From the NCBI RefSeq assembly GCF_002272245.1, contig NZ_NPDD01000169.1:1-64000 (forward strand): DNA of 64,000 nucleotides, read 5' to 3'. The DNA comes from Bacillus sp. 7884-1. Its GTDB lineage: Bacteria; Bacillota; Bacilli; Bacillales; Cytobacillaceae. Made by a program: the position numbers and the translations under genes. Shown piece after piece: positions 35,514 through 46,462 of the stretch (positions are counted from its first letter, which is position 1; the number at the start of each line of letters is the position of its first letter). The notes below the pieces were generated by a model that saw only the letters and a list, made by a program, of their open reading frames with translations, was not told the origin of the DNA and made no database searches.

Positions 35514-37019
35514 ATGATGGAATCAATGACCTTTGTCTTATTTGGAGCAACAGGGGATTTAGCAAAAAGAAAAATTTTCCCAGCTCTATACAACTTATAT
35601 GTGGATCAAAAATTACCGCAGTCTATATCCATTATTGGACTCGGAAGAGGGGAACTTTCACACTCTGATTTTCAATTAAAAGTAAAAGACTCCATTTTGG
35701 AATTTTCACGACGCCTGGAGCATGAGGCTGCTGCTATGGGAGAATTTTTAGAGTACTTCCGCTATAGTAAGTTGGATGTGAACCGTGAAGAAGATTATCA
35801 ATCATTACTACAGTTAGTGAAGCAGCGTGAAAAGGAACTTCATTTAGACGAAAACCGGATGTTTTATCTTTCGGTTTCACCAGAATTTTTTGACACAATT
35901 GCCTTGAACATCAATAACAGTGGACTAGGTAATACATCGGGTTGGAAACGGTTGATCATTGAAAAGCCATTTGGCCATGACCTCCAATCTGCCCGTGAAT
36001 TAAATGAAAAACTAAGCCGTGCATTTGATGAAGAGGAAATTTATCGAATTGACCATTACTTAGGGAAACCGATGGTTCAAAACCTTGAAGCACTGGCTTT
36101 TGCAAACCCCATATTACAGTCGATTTGGAATAAAGAACATATTGCAAATGTCCAAATTACCGCGAGTGAAACGGTTGGGGTAGAAAAAAGAGCTGGATAT
36201 TACGATCAGGCTGGAGCAATACGTGATATGGTTCAAAACCATATGCTGCAAATGCTGATGATGACAGCTATGGATACACCTAAAGAAATAAACGCAGCAG
36301 AAATTAGAAGAGAGAAACGGAAGGTCATGGAGTCACTTCGTCCCGAAATTAAAGAAGATGTTCATTACGATATTGTTCGCGGCCAATACATTTCAGGAGA
36401 AGTAAATGGACAGAAAGTTCCAAGCTATAAAGAGGAACCAGGTGTAGCTTCTGCTTCCACTACAGATACCTTTGTGGCTGCTCGATTGTGGTTGGATCAT
36501 CCATCATGGACCGGGGTTCCCTTTTACATTCGCACAGGAAAAAGAATGAAGGAAAAATCCACACGAATTGTCATTGAATTTAAAAATCATGCTGACCTTT
36601 CATATAAAAATAATCAAATGAACCCGAACTTATTAATCATCGAAATCAATCCAGATGAAAATATTTCTTTCCAATTAAACAGTAAAAATCCATTGAATAA
36701 TGGAAAGGTTGAACCTGTAAGGATTAATTTATCGAATGATCAAATAAGCTTAGGGGTCCCTGAAGCATATGAAAGACTGATTTATGATGCCGTTAATGGA
36801 GATTCCACTTTCTTTGCTCATTGGAAGGAAGTTGAATTGTCATGGGAATGGGTCCAGCCAATTCTAGATGCCTTTGAGGAAAATCTAGTACCCCTCAAGG
36901 AATATCAATCAGGTTCTTACGGCCCTGCTGCCGCTGATTTATTACTTTTGGAAAATGGCTTTAAATGGTGGCTGGATGAAAAACATCAAGAAAGCAAGGA
37001 AAAGGTTCTACACAACTAA
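35514..37019 (+). CDS. zwf: Glucose-6-phosphate 1-dehydrogenase
   Basis: This enzyme oxidises glucose-6-phosphate to 6-phosphogluconolactone and makes NADPH. The 501 residues start with FGATGDLAKRKIFPALYNLY, the dinucleotide-binding site. The substrate site is RIDHYLGKPMVQN, with the catalytic His. TGVPFYIRTGKRM and VPEAYERLIYDA are further family blocks. It follows rpiA by 36 bases with a GGGGGAAG RBS. Confidence 0.98.
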   Translation: MMESMTFVLFGATGDLAKRKIFPALYNLYVDQKLPQSISIIGLGRGELSHSDFQLKVKDSILEFSRRLEHEAAAMGEFLEYFRYSKLDVNREEDYQSLLQLVKQREKELHLDENRMFYLSVSPEFFDTIALNINNSGLGNTSGWKRLIIEKPFGHDLQSARELNEKLSRAFDEEEIYRIDHYLGKPMVQNLEALAFANPILQSIWNKEHIANVQITASETVGVEKRAGYYDQAGAIRDMVQNHMLQMLMMTAMDTPKEINAAEIRREKRKVMESLRPEIKEDVHYDIVRGQYISGEVNGQKVPSYKEEPGVASASTTDTFVAARLWLDHPSWTGVPFYIRTGKRMKEKSTRIVIEFKNHADLSYKNNQMNPNLLIIEINPDENISFQLNSKNPLNNGKVEPVRINLSNDQISLGVPEAYERLIYDAVNGDSTFFAHWKEVELSWEWVQPILDAFEENLVPLKEYQSGSYGPAAADLLLLENGFKWWLDEKHQESKEKVLHN

Positions 37020-37044
37020 GAATATCTAGGAGGAAATAACAAAG

Positions 37045-39045
37045 ATGTCACAAAACATTGAAAATCTATCAGTTTCTACTATTCGAACATTATCCATTGA
37101 TGCTATTAATGCGGCAAACTCAGGTCATCCTGGTCTCCCGATGGGGGCAGCACCCATGACATATGCATTATGGGCGAAATATCTGAATCATAATCCCGAA
37201 AACCCAAAATGGTTTAACCGCGACAGATTTGTTTTATCTGCGGGACATGGATCAAGTTTGCTGTATAGCATGCTCCATTTAGCTGGCTATAATGTCACCA
37301 TTGATGATTTGAAAAATTTTCGAAAGCTAAATAGCAAAACACCAGGGCATCCTGAATTCGGTCATACAGCTGGTGTAGAGGCAACTACAGGTCCATTAGG
37401 GCAAGGAATTGGGAATGCTGTTGGAATGGCGATGGCAGAAGCTCATTTAGCAGCCAAGTTCAATAAAGAAGGACACTCGGTAATTGATCACTACACCTAC
37501 GCGTTAGTCGGTGATGGCGACTTAATGGAAGGTATTTCCTATGAGGCCATGTCAATGGCAGGGCATATGAAACTTGGGAAGCTAGTTGTTTTATATGATT
37601 CAAATGATATCTCACTGGATGGAGAATTAAATGCTTCTTTCTCTGAAAATATTGAGAAAAGAGCAGAATCAGCAAACTGGCACTATTTGAGAGTAGAAGA
37701 TGGAAATGACCTGGAAGCGATCTCTCATGCAATCGAAGCAGCCAAACAAAAAACAGACCAGCCAAGTTTGATTGAAATCAGAACGATAATTGGATATGGC
37801 AGCCCAAAGGTAGCAGGAACCAATAAAGCACATGGTGCGCCACTTGGAGCGGAAGAAGGAAAAGCGACAAAACAAGCCTATAACTGGCTTTATGAAGAAG
37901 ATTTCTACGTTCCAGAGGAAGTAAAAGCACACTTTGCACAACTAAAGAATAAAGGAATTGACGCTGAGCAAAGCTGGATGAGCTTTTTTGAATCCTATAA
38001 GCAAGCATACCCGGAATTAGCTCATCAATTAACAAATGCTATCGATGGAAAAGTACTGATTGATACAAAAGATATATTGACCTTTGATACAGGGAAAGCT
38101 GTATCAACAAGGGTTGCTAGCGGAGATGCAATCAACCATTATGTGAAATCTGTGCCAGCAATCTTTGGCGGAAGTGCAGACCTTTCCCATTCTACAATGA
38201 CAGAAATTAAAGGTGAACAAATGTACGCGGTAGAATCATACGGTGCACGTAATGTTTACTTTGGTGTCCGCGAACACGCAATGGGAGCAGCTGCTAATGG
38301 TATGGCCTATCACGGAGGTGTGAAACCTTTTGTAAGTACATTCTTTGTTTTTAATGATTACCTAAGACCATCGATCCGTCTTGCTGCATTATCTAAACTT
38401 CCAGTTATTTATGTGTTTACACATGATTCCATTGCAGTAGGTGAGGATGGTCCTACCCATGAACCTGTTGAGCATCTTGCAGCACTTCGTACAATACCTG
38501 GACTAACGGTGATAAGACCAACGGATGCAAATGAAACGGCAAGTGCTTGGGCGTATGCTCTTCAGCAAACAGAAGGTCCAGTTGCGTTGATCCTAAGCCG
38601 CCAAAACCTACCGGTGTTTAATGAAACAAAAGCAAATCTAGAGAACCTATCTAAAGGAGCTTATGTACTGGAAGAGACAAATTCAAATCCAGATGTCATT
38701 TTAATGGCTACTGGTTCCGAAGTGTCCTTGGCTGTGAATGCAAAGACTGAACTTGAAAAAGAAAATATATCGGTCCGTATCGTTTCTATGCCAAGTTGGG
38801 AATTGTTTAGTCAGCAATCAGAAGAATATAAAGAAACGATACTCCCTTCTTCTCAATCTAAACGTGTAGCCATTGAAATGGGGATTTCACTTGGATGGGA
38901 ACGGTTTGTTGGATTTGAAGGGAAAATCTTGTCCATTGAAACATTTGGTGCTTCAGGTGATGGAGCTGCAGTCATGAAGGAATTTGGATTTACTACTGAT
39001 AATGTAGTGCGTATGGCGAGAAGTGTCTTAAATCATTCTAAGTAG
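37045..39045 (+). CDS. tkt: Transketolase
   Basis: Thiamine-diphosphate enzyme that moves two-carbon units between sugar phosphates. The 666-residue protein has [20 protein letters not shown], the ThDP motif [13 protein letters not shown], and [20 protein letters not shown] in the pyrimidine-binding domain. AGGAGG precedes the ATG. Its neighbours are zwf and gnd; it may be a second tkt beside a housekeeping copy elsewhere. Confidence 0.98.
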   Translation: MSQNIENLSVSTIRTLSIDAINAANSGHPGLPMGAAPMTYALWAKYLNHNPENPKWFNRDRFVLSAGHGSSLLYSMLHLAGYNVTIDDLKNFRKLNSKTPGHPEFGHTAGVEATTGPLGQGIGNAVGMAMAEAHLAAKFNKEGHSVIDHYTYALVGDGDLMEGISYEAMSMAGHMKLGKLVVLYDSNDISLDGELNASFSENIEKRAESANWHYLRVEDGNDLEAISHAIEAAKQKTDQPSLIEIRTIIGYGSPKVAGTNKAHGAPLGAEEGKATKQAYNWLYEEDFYVPEEVKAHFAQLKNKGIDAEQSWMSFFESYKQAYPELAHQLTNAIDGKVLIDTKDILTFDTGKAVSTRVASGDAINHYVKSVPAIFGGSADLSHSTMTEIKGEQMYAVESYGARNVYFGVREHAMGAAANGMAYHGGVKPFVSTFFVFNDYLRPSIRLAALSKLPVIYVFTHDSIAVGEDGPTHEPVEHLAALRTIPGLTVIRPTDANETASAWAYALQQTEGPVALILSRQNLPVFNETKANLENLSKGAYVLEETNSNPDVILMATGSEVSLAVNAKTELEKENISVRIVSMPSWELFSQQSEEYKETILPSSQSKRVAIEMGISLGWERFVGFEGKILSIETFGASGDGAAVMKEFGFTTDNVVRMARSVLNHSK

Positions 39046-39088
39046 AAGAAGATAAAACAAATTATTTACACCATTGGAGGAGAACATA

Positions 39089-39982
39089 ATGAAGGTAGGA
39101 CTTATTGGTTTAGGAAAAATGGGATTAAATTTAGGACAAAATTTATTGGATCATCATCACGAAGTGGTAGCATTTGATGTGAATCCGAGTGCAGTCGAAA
39201 ATATGAAGCAATTTGGAGCAACTGGTGTTTCCAGTTATAAAGAACTCATCCAGTCTTTGGATCATCCAAGAATTATATGGATTATGGTCCCACATGCAGT
39301 GGTTGATTCCGTTATCGGTGAAATTTTACCGTTTTTGGAACAAGGAGATATTGTTGTTGAAGCAGGTAATTCTCACTATAAGGAATCGATTCAACGCTAT
39401 AATGAGTTAAAGGAAATCGGTGTGAGCTTTATGGATGCGGGTACTTCAGGCGGTATGGAAGGGGCTCGGAATGGTGCTTGTTATATGATTGGCGGTGATC
39501 CAGAAGCATGGGAAGCAGTACAACCTCTTTTCAAGGATACAGCTGTTGAAAATGGCTTCTTATATGCCGGTAAAGCAGGCAGCGGGCATTTCTTAAAGAT
39601 GGTTCATAATGGAATCGAATATGCCATGATGGCTGCAATTGGAGAAGGCTTTGAAGTACTGGAAAAAAGTGAATTTGATTTTGATTACGAAAAGGTTGCA
39701 AGAGTTTGGAATAATGGTTCCGTTATTCGTTCATGGCTGATGGAATTGACTGAAAATGCTTTTTCAAAATATCCAGATTTGGAAGAAATTAAAGGGATTA
39801 TGCATTCCTCTGGTGAAGGAAAATGGACTGTAGAGGCAGCATTAGACCTCAAAACAGCAACACCAGTCATTGCAATGTCATTATTAATGCGTTATCGTTC
39901 TCTAGAGGATGACACCTTTACAGGTAAAGTTGTAGCGGCTTTACGGAATGAATTTGGTGGACATGCTGTCGAAAAGAACTAA
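39089..39982 (+). CDS. gnd: 6-phosphogluconate dehydrogenase, decarboxylating (short GndA/YqeC type)
   Basis: It oxidises and decarboxylates 6-phosphogluconate to ribulose-5-phosphate. The 297-residue form is the short, Firmicute type. It has [16 protein letters not shown] for the cofactor, [20 protein letters not shown], and [18 protein letters not shown] with the catalytic Lys. The ATG at 39089 with GGAGGAGAACATA upstream is clearly the start. The short type is often NAD-linked. Confidence 0.95.
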   Translation: MKVGLIGLGKMGLNLGQNLLDHHHEVVAFDVNPSAVENMKQFGATGVSSYKELIQSLDHPRIIWIMVPHAVVDSVIGEILPFLEQGDIVVEAGNSHYKESIQRYNELKEIGVSFMDAGTSGGMEGARNGACYMIGGDPEAWEAVQPLFKDTAVENGFLYAGKAGSGHFLKMVHNGIEYAMMAAIGEGFEVLEKSEFDFDYEKVARVWNNGSVIRSWLMELTENAFSKYPDLEEIKGIMHSSGEGKWTVEAALDLKTATPVIAMSLLMRYRSLEDDTFTGKVVAALRNEFGGHAVEKN

Positions 39983-40017
39983 AAATATTATTTATTAAAA
40001 ATTGGAGGAAAAAGATT

Positions 40018-40677
40018 ATGAAATTTTTTATCGATACTGCAAACCTAGAGGAAATTAAAAAGGCTTATAAAATTGGCGTATTATCAGGTGTTACAACTAA
40101 CCCTTCATTGGTTGCTAAAGAAGGCGTGAAATTCGAAGATCGTATTGCAGAAATCTTAAATGCCGTTCCAGAGGTTGAGTCAGTTTCTGCCGAAGTAACG
40201 CCAAATGCTTTAACGGCTGAGCAAATGATTGCGGAAGCAGACGAGCTTATTAAAATTAACGGTGGTGATAAGAATATTACCATCAAAGTTCCAATGACAC
40301 TTGATGGACTAGAGACTTGCCGCTATTTAACTAAAAAAGGTGTTAAAACCAATGTTACCTTGATATTTAGTGTCAATCAGGCATTGCTTGCTGCACGTGC
40401 AGGAGCTACTTATGTTTCGCCATTCTTAGGACGTTTGGATGATATTAATGAAGATGGTGTAGAACTTGTAGCAAAAATTGCTCAGATGTTCCGTGTTCAA
40501 AATCTAGATTCACAAATCATTGCAGCATCTGTTCGTCATCCTGATCATGTTACCCGTGTGGCGTTGGCTGGAGCTCATATTGCAACGATTCCATTTAAGG
40601 TCATTGAGCAATTATCAAAGCATCCGTTAACAGACCAAGGACTTGAAAAATTTGCAGCTGACTGGAAAACAGTCTAA
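40018..40677 (+). CDS. Transaldolase-like fructose-6-phosphate aldolase (TalC/MipB type)
   Basis: The 219-residue short transaldolase starts [20 protein letters not shown] and has [13 protein letters not shown] and [12 protein letters not shown] with the Schiff-base Lys, then ISPFLGR-like [11 protein letters not shown]. In this pathway it is expected to act as transaldolase, though fructose-6-phosphate aldolase activity is possible. It has the GGAGGAAAAAG RBS and lies 35 bases from gnd. Confidence 0.94.
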   Translation: MKFFIDTANLEEIKKAYKIGVLSGVTTNPSLVAKEGVKFEDRIAEILNAVPEVESVSAEVTPNALTAEQMIAEADELIKINGGDKNITIKVPMTLDGLETCRYLTKKGVKTNVTLIFSVNQALLAARAGATYVSPFLGRLDDINEDGVELVAKIAQMFRVQNLDSQIIAASVRHPDHVTRVALAGAHIATIPFKVIEQLSKHPLTDQGLEKFAADWKTV

Positions 40678-40692
40678 AACTTACTAAAAACT

Positions 40693-40742
40693 AAAGGGCG
40701 TTATCTCTTATCTTTGCCGGGATAGGAAATAACGCCCTTTCA
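40693..40742 (+). terminator. Hairpin between the transaldolase gene and pgi
   Basis: AAAGGGCGTTAT and ATAACGCCCTTT form a 12-bp stem followed by only three T. It may end part of the transcripts or stabilise the upstream mRNA, which would give pgi partly separate expression. Confidence 0.6.
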
Positions 40743-40772
40743 CATTATTTAACTAGGGAAGAGGAGAACGTA

Positions 40773-42116
40773 ATGGCTATTACTTTGGATTATTCTAATG
40801 CTTTATCTTTCATGCAGCAGCATGAAGTGGATTATTTAAGTGAATTTGTGAAAACTGCGCATGACATGCTTCACGAGAAAAAAGGTCCCGGATCCGACTA
40901 TCTTGGATGGGTCGATTTACCACATAACTATGATAAAGAAGAGTTTTCAAGAATTAAGGCGGCTTCTGAAAGAATTCGGAGTAATTCAGATGCATTAATC
41001 GTAATCGGTATTGGTGGCTCTTATCTTGGCGCTAGAGCTGCCATTGAAGCTCTATCTCATACATTTCATAACCAATTGGATGACAAAACAGAAATTTATT
41101 TTGCTGGGCAAAATATCAGTGCTACATATATCTCGCATTTATTTGATGTGTTAAAAGACAAGGATATTTCAGTCAATGTGATTTCAAAGTCAGGTACAAC
41201 AACAGAGCCTGCCATTGCATTCCGTATTTTCCGTGACTATTTAGAGAAAAAGTATGGAAAAGAAGAAGCGAAGAAACGTATTTATGCCACAACGGACCGT
41301 GCTAAGGGAGCATTAAAAACACTTGCTGATGAAGAAGGATATGAAACTTTTGTTATTCCTGATGATGTTGGAGGCAGGTACTCTGTCTTAACCGCAGTAG
41401 GATTATTACCAATTGCAACTGCTGGGTTAGATATTGATAACATGATGGCAGGCGCCGCAGCAGCTGCTGATAAGTATAGTAACCCAAACCTGGCAGAAAA
41501 CCAAAGTTATCAGTACGCGGCAGTTAGAAATGCTCTTTATCGTAAAGGAAAATCAATTGAACTATTGGTAAACTTTGAGCCTTCCCTTCATTATGTATCG
41601 GAATGGTGGAAACAGTTATTTGGTGAAAGTGAAGGTAAAGATCAAAAAGGTCTCTATCCTGCTTCTGTCGATTTCACTACAGATCTTCATTCGATGGGAC
41701 AATATGTCCAAGAAGGACGCCGTGACCTGATAGAGACAGTTGTATCTATAAAAGAGCCAAAATTAGACATCACTCTTGGGAAAGAAGATGCAGACCTGGA
41801 TGGATTAAATTATCTAGCTGGGAAAACAATGGACTATGTGAATAAGAATGCTGCTCAAGGAACGGTTTTAGCTCATGTAGATGGAGGAGTTCCAAACCTA
41901 TCTGTCGAGCTGGACCAATTAAATGAGTATACCTTCGGTGAAATGGTTTATTTCTTTGAGAAAGCGTGTGGAATCAGCGGCTTATTAATGGGAGTTAATC
42001 CTTTTGACCAGCCAGGTGTAGAAGCATATAAGAAAAACATGTTTGCACTCCTTGGTAAGCCAGGATATGAAGAGGAAAGAGAAGAATTACAAAAGCGAAT
42101 ATCTATTAGTAAATAA
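40773..42116 (+). CDS. pgi: Glucose-6-phosphate isomerase
   Basis: It interconverts glucose-6-phosphate and fructose-6-phosphate. The 447-residue Gram-positive type has [48 protein letters not shown] and [16 protein letters not shown], which includes active-site Lys and Glu residues. It closes the sugar phosphate cluster: with zwf, gnd, tkt and the transaldolase it would allow a cyclic pentose phosphate route yielding NADPH. Confidence 0.98.
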   Translation: MAITLDYSNALSFMQQHEVDYLSEFVKTAHDMLHEKKGPGSDYLGWVDLPHNYDKEEFSRIKAASERIRSNSDALIVIGIGGSYLGARAAIEALSHTFHNQLDDKTEIYFAGQNISATYISHLFDVLKDKDISVNVISKSGTTTEPAIAFRIFRDYLEKKYGKEEAKKRIYATTDRAKGALKTLADEEGYETFVIPDDVGGRYSVLTAVGLLPIATAGLDIDNMMAGAAAAADKYSNPNLAENQSYQYAAVRNALYRKGKSIELLVNFEPSLHYVSEWWKQLFGESEGKDQKGLYPASVDFTTDLHSMGQYVQEGRRDLIETVVSIKEPKLDITLGKEDADLDGLNYLAGKTMDYVNKNAAQGTVLAHVDGGVPNLSVELDQLNEYTFGEMVYFFEKACGISGLLMGVNPFDQPGVEAYKKNMFALLGKPGYEEEREELQKRISISK

Positions 42117-42167
42117 ATTTGATTAACTCGTGCGGATATCGAATACCAAACATTAAATATCACACCA

Positions 42168-42202
42168 AAAAGCAGTCCAATTCGCAAATTGAACTGCTTT
42201 TT
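42168..42202 (+). terminator. Terminator after pgi
   Basis: AAAAGCAGTCCAATT and AATTGAACTGCTTTTT form a long stem 50 bases past the pgi stop codon. Confidence 0.8.
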
Positions 42203-42363
42203 GGTTGATACGACAGGATTTTAAAGTGTTATATGCGAATTCATAGGTTAATGGGCATTACTACTCAAGATATTGGGGGTAATATTTAACGTCATTAATG
42301 TGTTGAATACTACGCCCTGGTACTATATATAAGGTCATTTTAGTTCAATAAAATAAAAGGTTA

Positions 42364-42425
42364 TTGACAAAAGAGTTTTTAAGTATTATTATTATCTCGT
42401 ATTAAAGATAATTTAATTCGAGATA
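42364..42425 (+). promoter_or_regulatory. Promoter with two degenerate MhqR-type boxes
   Basis: TTGACA (42364), 17 bases and TATTAT (42387) form a promoter. Overlapping and following it are TATCTCGTATTAAAGATA (42393-42410) and TTTAATTCGAGATA (42412-42425), variants of the island's TATCTCGAATTCGAGATA box. It precedes the mhqR relic. Confidence 0.7.
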
Positions 42426-42459
42426 ATATAATTCAATATTTTTTAGGGAGGTAAAAATA

Positions 42460-42597
42460 ATGGAGGGGAAATGCAATAATCTGGCCTTTCTACTATTAAT
42501 GTAAACATCGAAAGTAATTCATAATCAAATATGTGAAGAAAATGCAAAGAACAAGCTTGGTATTACGGAATTCTGTTTAAACTTTCATTTTTTTTAA
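42460..42597 (+). pseudogene. 5' relic of a second mhqR-like gene
   Basis: After GGGAGG an ATG opens MEGKCNNLAFLLLM, then a TAA, then TSKVIHNQICEENAKNKLGI and TEFCL in the same frame. This aligns with the start of the intact repressor at 48140 (MERKCTNQPFLLLMQTSKAI and KNKLSITEF). The TAA stands where the intact gene has CAA (Gln). The rest of the gene is missing and the next operator follows at once, so this is a truncated duplicate. Confidence 0.85.
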
Positions 42598-42602
42598 TAT
42601 AA

Positions 42603-42620
42603 TATCTCGAATTCGAGATA
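42603..42620. promoter_or_regulatory. Perfect MhqR-type operator
   Basis: TATCTCGAATTCGAGATA, a perfect 18-bp palindrome 25 bases before the doxX start codon. The sequence matches the MhqR operator known from Bacillus subtilis. Confidence 0.88.
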
Positions 42621-42644
42621 AATAATACTTAGGAGGATTTAAGG

Positions 42645-43043
42645 ATGATAAACATTGGTTTATTAATCATTCGTTTGGTAATTGGTTTACTATTTGTGGG
42701 TCACGGTGCTCAAAAATTGTTTGGATGGTTCGGTGGCTATGGATTGAAAGGAACTGGTGGATGGTTTGAATCCATTGGGATAATACCAGGAGTAACTATG
42801 GCTCTTTTCGCAGGGTTAGCAGAACTTATTGGGGGACTTTTGTTTGCTTTAGGACTATTAACCCCACTCGCAGGAATAATAATTGCAGGGACTATGGCAA
42901 TGGCGATTGTGAAAGTTCATGCTCCTAACGGATTATGGTCAACAGCAAATGGTTATGAATACAACTTAACTTTGCTTTCTGTTGCTATTGGTATAGCTCT
43001 AATCGGTCCTGGTCAATATGCTTTAGATTCATTTTTATTCTAA
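42645..43043 (+). CDS. DoxX family membrane protein, MhqP/CatD-like
   Basis: The 132-residue protein has four membrane segments with GHGAQKLFGWFGGYGLKGTG and GLAELIGGLLFALGLLTPL, the DoxX signature. DoxX proteins associate with thiol/redox systems and quinone detoxification, but the mechanism is unclear. It follows a perfect operator and is nearly a twin of the gene at 48626. AGGAGG precedes the ATG. Confidence 0.92.
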   Translation: MINIGLLIIRLVIGLLFVGHGAQKLFGWFGGYGLKGTGGWFESIGIIPGVTMALFAGLAELIGGLLFALGLLTPLAGIIIAGTMAMAIVKVHAPNGLWSTANGYEYNLTLLSVAIGIALIGPGQYALDSFLF

Positions 43044-43138
43044 AATATCCGGTCTTTTATGGCACTTTTACTATTCCAGGCGATCTTTAATTTCGAACAA
43101 AAGAATTAAATTAATATAATGACAGGAGTGATTAGTAT

Positions 43139-44107
43139 ATGAAACTTTTAGGACTACATCATGTATCCATTTTATCAGGGAAAGCGGAAAAAAATTATGA
43201 ATTTTATACAAAAATTTTAGGAATGAGATTGGTGAAGAAAACTGTAAACCAGGATAATACAGAATCTTATCATCTTTTCTATGCTGACGCTGAAGGAACC
43301 CCAGGAACTGAAGTCACGTTCTTTGACATTCCTCATCTTGGGCAAACATACAGGGGAACTTCAGATATTTCTACTGTATCACTAAGGGTTAGAAACTCGG
43401 ATTCATTGTTATTTTGGAAAGAACGATTTAAACAATCTGGGGTTGAACATGATGAGATTCAAAAAAGAGCAAATCGTGATACCTTGGCTTTTAGAGATTT
43501 CGAGGGGACACGTTTAATCCTAGTAGCCGATAATGACGAAAAAGGTGTTAGAGCAGGAGTTCCCTGGCAAAGGGATGACATTCCAGTGGAACATGCCATT
43601 ATTGGTTTAGGACCTGTAACACTAACAGTGGCAATTGCAGAACCAACTATCGGTGTTTTAACAGAAGTGATGGGTTTTCGCTTTGGCGGTTCTTATCCTT
43701 CACTTGGAGGAGATTATCCAGATATATTGATTTATGCAACTGGAGAAGGCGGCAGCGGTGCGGAAGTTCATATTGAAACAAGACCTGACTTGCCAAGAGC
43801 CCGCTTAGGTCGTGGTGGTGTTCACCATGTTGCCTTCCGTGTTCCGAATGAGGAAGAATATAACCAATGGGCAGAGCGTTTGCAAGAACACGGGATGCCG
43901 AATTCTGGGAAAGTGGAACGGTATTACTTCAAGGCATTATATTTCAGAGAACCCAATGGCATCTTATTTGAATTATCTACGGATACCCCGGGATTTGCGA
44001 CAGATGAACCAATGGAAACAATGGGAGAAAAACTATCACTTCCATCATTTTTGGAACCCAATCGAAAAGAGATCGAAGAAAAATTACGACCATTAAACTT
44101 AAATTAA
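43139..44107 (+). CDS. Ring-cleaving dioxygenase, MhqO/MhqE-like (VOC family)
   Basis: The 322-residue protein has two vicinal-oxygen-chelate domains (about 1-140 and 150-300). LLGLHHVSILSG gives the first His, RGGVHHVAFRVP the second, and GILFELSTDTPGF the Glu; together they hold an iron or manganese ion. Family members cleave hydroquinone or catechol rings. It is separated by 3 bases from the next, homologous gene, so the pair arose by tandem duplication. Confidence 0.92.
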   Translation: MKLLGLHHVSILSGKAEKNYEFYTKILGMRLVKKTVNQDNTESYHLFYADAEGTPGTEVTFFDIPHLGQTYRGTSDISTVSLRVRNSDSLLFWKERFKQSGVEHDEIQKRANRDTLAFRDFEGTRLILVADNDEKGVRAGVPWQRDDIPVEHAIIGLGPVTLTVAIAEPTIGVLTEVMGFRFGGSYPSLGGDYPDILIYATGEGGSGAEVHIETRPDLPRARLGRGGVHHVAFRVPNEEEYNQWAERLQEHGMPNSGKVERYYFKALYFREPNGILFELSTDTPGFATDEPMETMGEKLSLPSFLEPNRKEIEEKLRPLNLN

Positions 44108-44125
44108 AACTTGGAGGAGTATATC

Positions 44126-45103
44126 ATGAACCATTTAAAAGGAATACACCATGTAACAGCTATTACAAGCAGTGCAGAAAAGAACTATGAATTTTTCACT
44201 TATGTTTTAGGTATGCGTTTAGTAAAAAAAACAGTCAATCAAGATGATATTCAAACCTATCATTTATTCTTTGCCGATGATAAAGGCAGCGCAGGCACAG
44301 ACATGACATTCTTTGACTTCCCCGGCATTCCAAAAGGCGTACATGGTACAAATGAGATTTCAAAGACATCGTTCCGTGTACCAAGTGATGCTGCGTTAGA
44401 CTATTGGGCAAAACGTTTTGATCGTTTAGAAGTCAAACATACTGGAATCAAAGAACAATTTGGCAAGAAAACACTCTCTTTCGTTGATTTTGATGATCAA
44501 CAATATCAATTGATTTCAGATGAATTCAACAAAGGGGTGGAATCCGGTACACCTTGGCAGAAAGGTCCAATTCCATTAGAATATGCCATTACTGGTTTAG
44601 GACCTGTTTTTGTTCGAATAGCAAATTTTGATTACTTTAAAGAAATGATGGAAAAAGTTTTACTATTTAAAGAGACAGATAAAGCAGGTTCATTCCACTT
44701 ATTTGAAGTGGGAGAAGGCGGGAATGGTGCCTCGGTCATTGTAGAATATAATGCGGTTCTTCCTGAAGCCCAGCAAGGTTTTGGTACGGTTCACCATGCG
44801 GCATTACGTGTAGAGAATCGTACTGTTTTAGAAGAATGGATTGAACGAATGAATGGCTTTGGATTCCATACATCCGGCTATGTAAATCGTCACTTTTTTG
44901 AGTCATTGTACGTAAGGGTTGCACCGCAAATTTTATTTGAGTTCGCTACAGATGGTCCTGGCTTTATGGGAGATGAGCCATATGAAACGCTGGGGGAAAA
45001 ATTATCCTTACCCCCATTCTTAGAGCCTAAACGTGAAGAAATCGAAAAATTAGTTCGCCCCATTGATACAGTAAGAAGCACAAAGGAATTCAGCAAAGAA
45101 TAA
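44126..45103 (+). CDS. Ring-cleaving dioxygenase, MhqO/MhqE-like (VOC family)
   Basis: The 325-residue second copy has LKGIHHVTAITSSAEKNYEF, GTVHHAALRVENR and QILFEFATDGPGFMGDEPYE, the same metal-ligand pattern as its neighbour. The ATG at 44126 has GGAGGAGTATATC upstream. It forms a transcript with the doxX gene and the previous dioxygenase, under the operator at 42603. Confidence 0.92.
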   Translation: MNHLKGIHHVTAITSSAEKNYEFFTYVLGMRLVKKTVNQDDIQTYHLFFADDKGSAGTDMTFFDFPGIPKGVHGTNEISKTSFRVPSDAALDYWAKRFDRLEVKHTGIKEQFGKKTLSFVDFDDQQYQLISDEFNKGVESGTPWQKGPIPLEYAITGLGPVFVRIANFDYFKEMMEKVLLFKETDKAGSFHLFEVGEGGNGASVIVEYNAVLPEAQQGFGTVHHAALRVENRTVLEEWIERMNGFGFHTSGYVNRHFFESLYVRVAPQILFEFATDGPGFMGDEPYETLGEKLSLPPFLEPKREEIEKLVRPIDTVRSTKEFSKE

Positions 45104-45159
45104 AAGGAAAGGCTGTGTTATTATCAATTGTTGATTTTAGTGTAGGTATGAGAACTTAT

Positions 45160-45397
45160 AGGCGGAGAATTTCCTGCTAATGTATATAGAGGAAGCTTAA
45201 GAAGCAGATATAAGCGGAGATATTCCGATTAACTGCTTTAAATAAGACAAAATCTAAAGATTTGGCTAATATAAACAGAAAAACTTCCCTTATTTTTAAG
45301 GAAATATGTGTATTTCCCAATTTAGCCGGAATTTTACCGTTTATTTTTCAAACACAGTGAAATCAACATTCATTTATAACAGAGCTAAAGGAAAAAT
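45160..45397. repeat. Second cluster of CGGA/TCCG repeats with tail block
   Basis: In the 345-base gap after the dioxygenase genes, ATAGGCGGAGAATTTCCTGC, ATAAGCGGAGATATTCCGATT, AAACAGAAAAACTTCCCTTAT and TTTAGCCGGAATTTTACCG recur about 50 bases apart, as in 15140-15345. A tail, AATCAACATTCATT then TATAACAGAGC, matches 43-82. No gene is seen. Confidence 0.6.
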
Positions 45398-45448
45398 AGT
45401 AAACTTATTCAACCACAACATGATGACTTTTAAAGGAGAGAGGTAGAA

Positions 45449-46462
45449 ATGAATAGCAAAATCATGAAAATTCAAAAATTAGGATTTCCGTGGAAGACAG
45501 ATGATCCGTTCCTTATGACCGTACATCATAAAGATGCGTATCCTTCAGGAAATGACCAGCAGGGTCCAAACGTTTCATTGGAAGGCAGAAATCTTGGCGA
45601 GGATTTTACGCTTCGTGATGGTTTTAGAATGTATCATGGCAAAACGGTTCCGGGATTTCCTGTACATCCCCACAGAGGCTTTGAAACGGTAACCGTCGTT
45701 CTTGAAGGTCTTATTGATCATTTTGATTCATATGGGTCCGTAGGACGATTTGGGAATGGAGATGTTCAGTGGATGACAGCAGGAAAGGGCGCACAGCATA
45801 CTGAAATGTTTCCTCTCGTCCACCAGGACAAAGGCAATCCACTTGAATTCTTTCAGATTTGGCTGAATCTAGCTGCAAAAAATAAATTTGCTGATCCTGA
45901 GTATAAAATGTTATGGGCAGAAGATATACCGGAAGTACAATTGGCTGCTGCTAATGGACAGAAAACGACCGTAAGACTAGTTGCCGGAAGTATGAAGGGC
46001 AAGTCTAGTTTAGAACCAAACTCTGCTTCTTGGGCAAACGATAAAAATCATCATGTGGGTATTTACGTTATCCATATGGAGCCGGATGCAGTATTCACCC
46101 TGCCGTCAGTTTCAGCGACAATGATGAGAAATATTTACTATTATCAAGGAGATAAACTAAATATAGACGAAAAAGCGATTGAAACGTACCACCGTGTAAA
46201 GCTTGCCGGTGATCAGGAAATCACGATTACTAATGGATCATCCGATAGTTATATGCTGCTCCTAGAGGGTGAGCCGATACAAGAACCTGTCGTATCCTAT
46301 AGACCGTTTGTAATGAATACTGAGCAGGAAATTCGCGATGCATTTAAGGATTATCAAGCTACACAATTTGGAGGCTGGCCGTGGGACCGTCCTGATCCTG
46401 TAAATAAGCGTGAATCAGGAAGATTCGCACGCCATGCGGATGGAAGAGTTGAAAAAAGGTAA
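45449..46462 (+). CDS. Pirin family protein (bicupin)
   Basis: The 337-residue protein has the pirin N-terminal cupin: VHPHRGFETVTVVLEG gives two metal His residues, and GNGDVQWMTAGKGAQHTEMF the third His and the Glu. A C-terminal cupin (about 200-300) follows. Pirins of this type can act as quercetin 2,3-dioxygenases, which fits a setting of aromatic and quinone detoxification. AAAGGAGAGAGG precedes the ATG. Confidence 0.92.
   Translation: MNSKIMKIQKLGFPWKTDDPFLMTVHHKDAYPSGNDQQGPNVSLEGRNLGEDFTLRDGFRMYHGKTVPGFPVHPHRGFETVTVVLEGLIDHFDSYGSVGRFGNGDVQWMTAGKGAQHTEMFPLVHQDKGNPLEFFQIWLNLAAKNKFADPEYKMLWAEDIPEVQLAAANGQKTTVRLVAGSMKGKSSLEPNSASWANDKNHHVGIYVIHMEPDAVFTLPSVSATMMRNIYYYQGDKLNIDEKAIETYHRVKLAGDQEITITNGSSDSYMLLLEGEPIQEPVVSYRPFVMNTEQEIRDAFKDYQATQFGGWPWDRPDPVNKRESGRFARHADGRVEKR

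Noticed and set aside
42364-42425. Riboswitch before doxX
   Set aside because: The structured-looking DNA is explained by operator palindromes and the mhqR relic.
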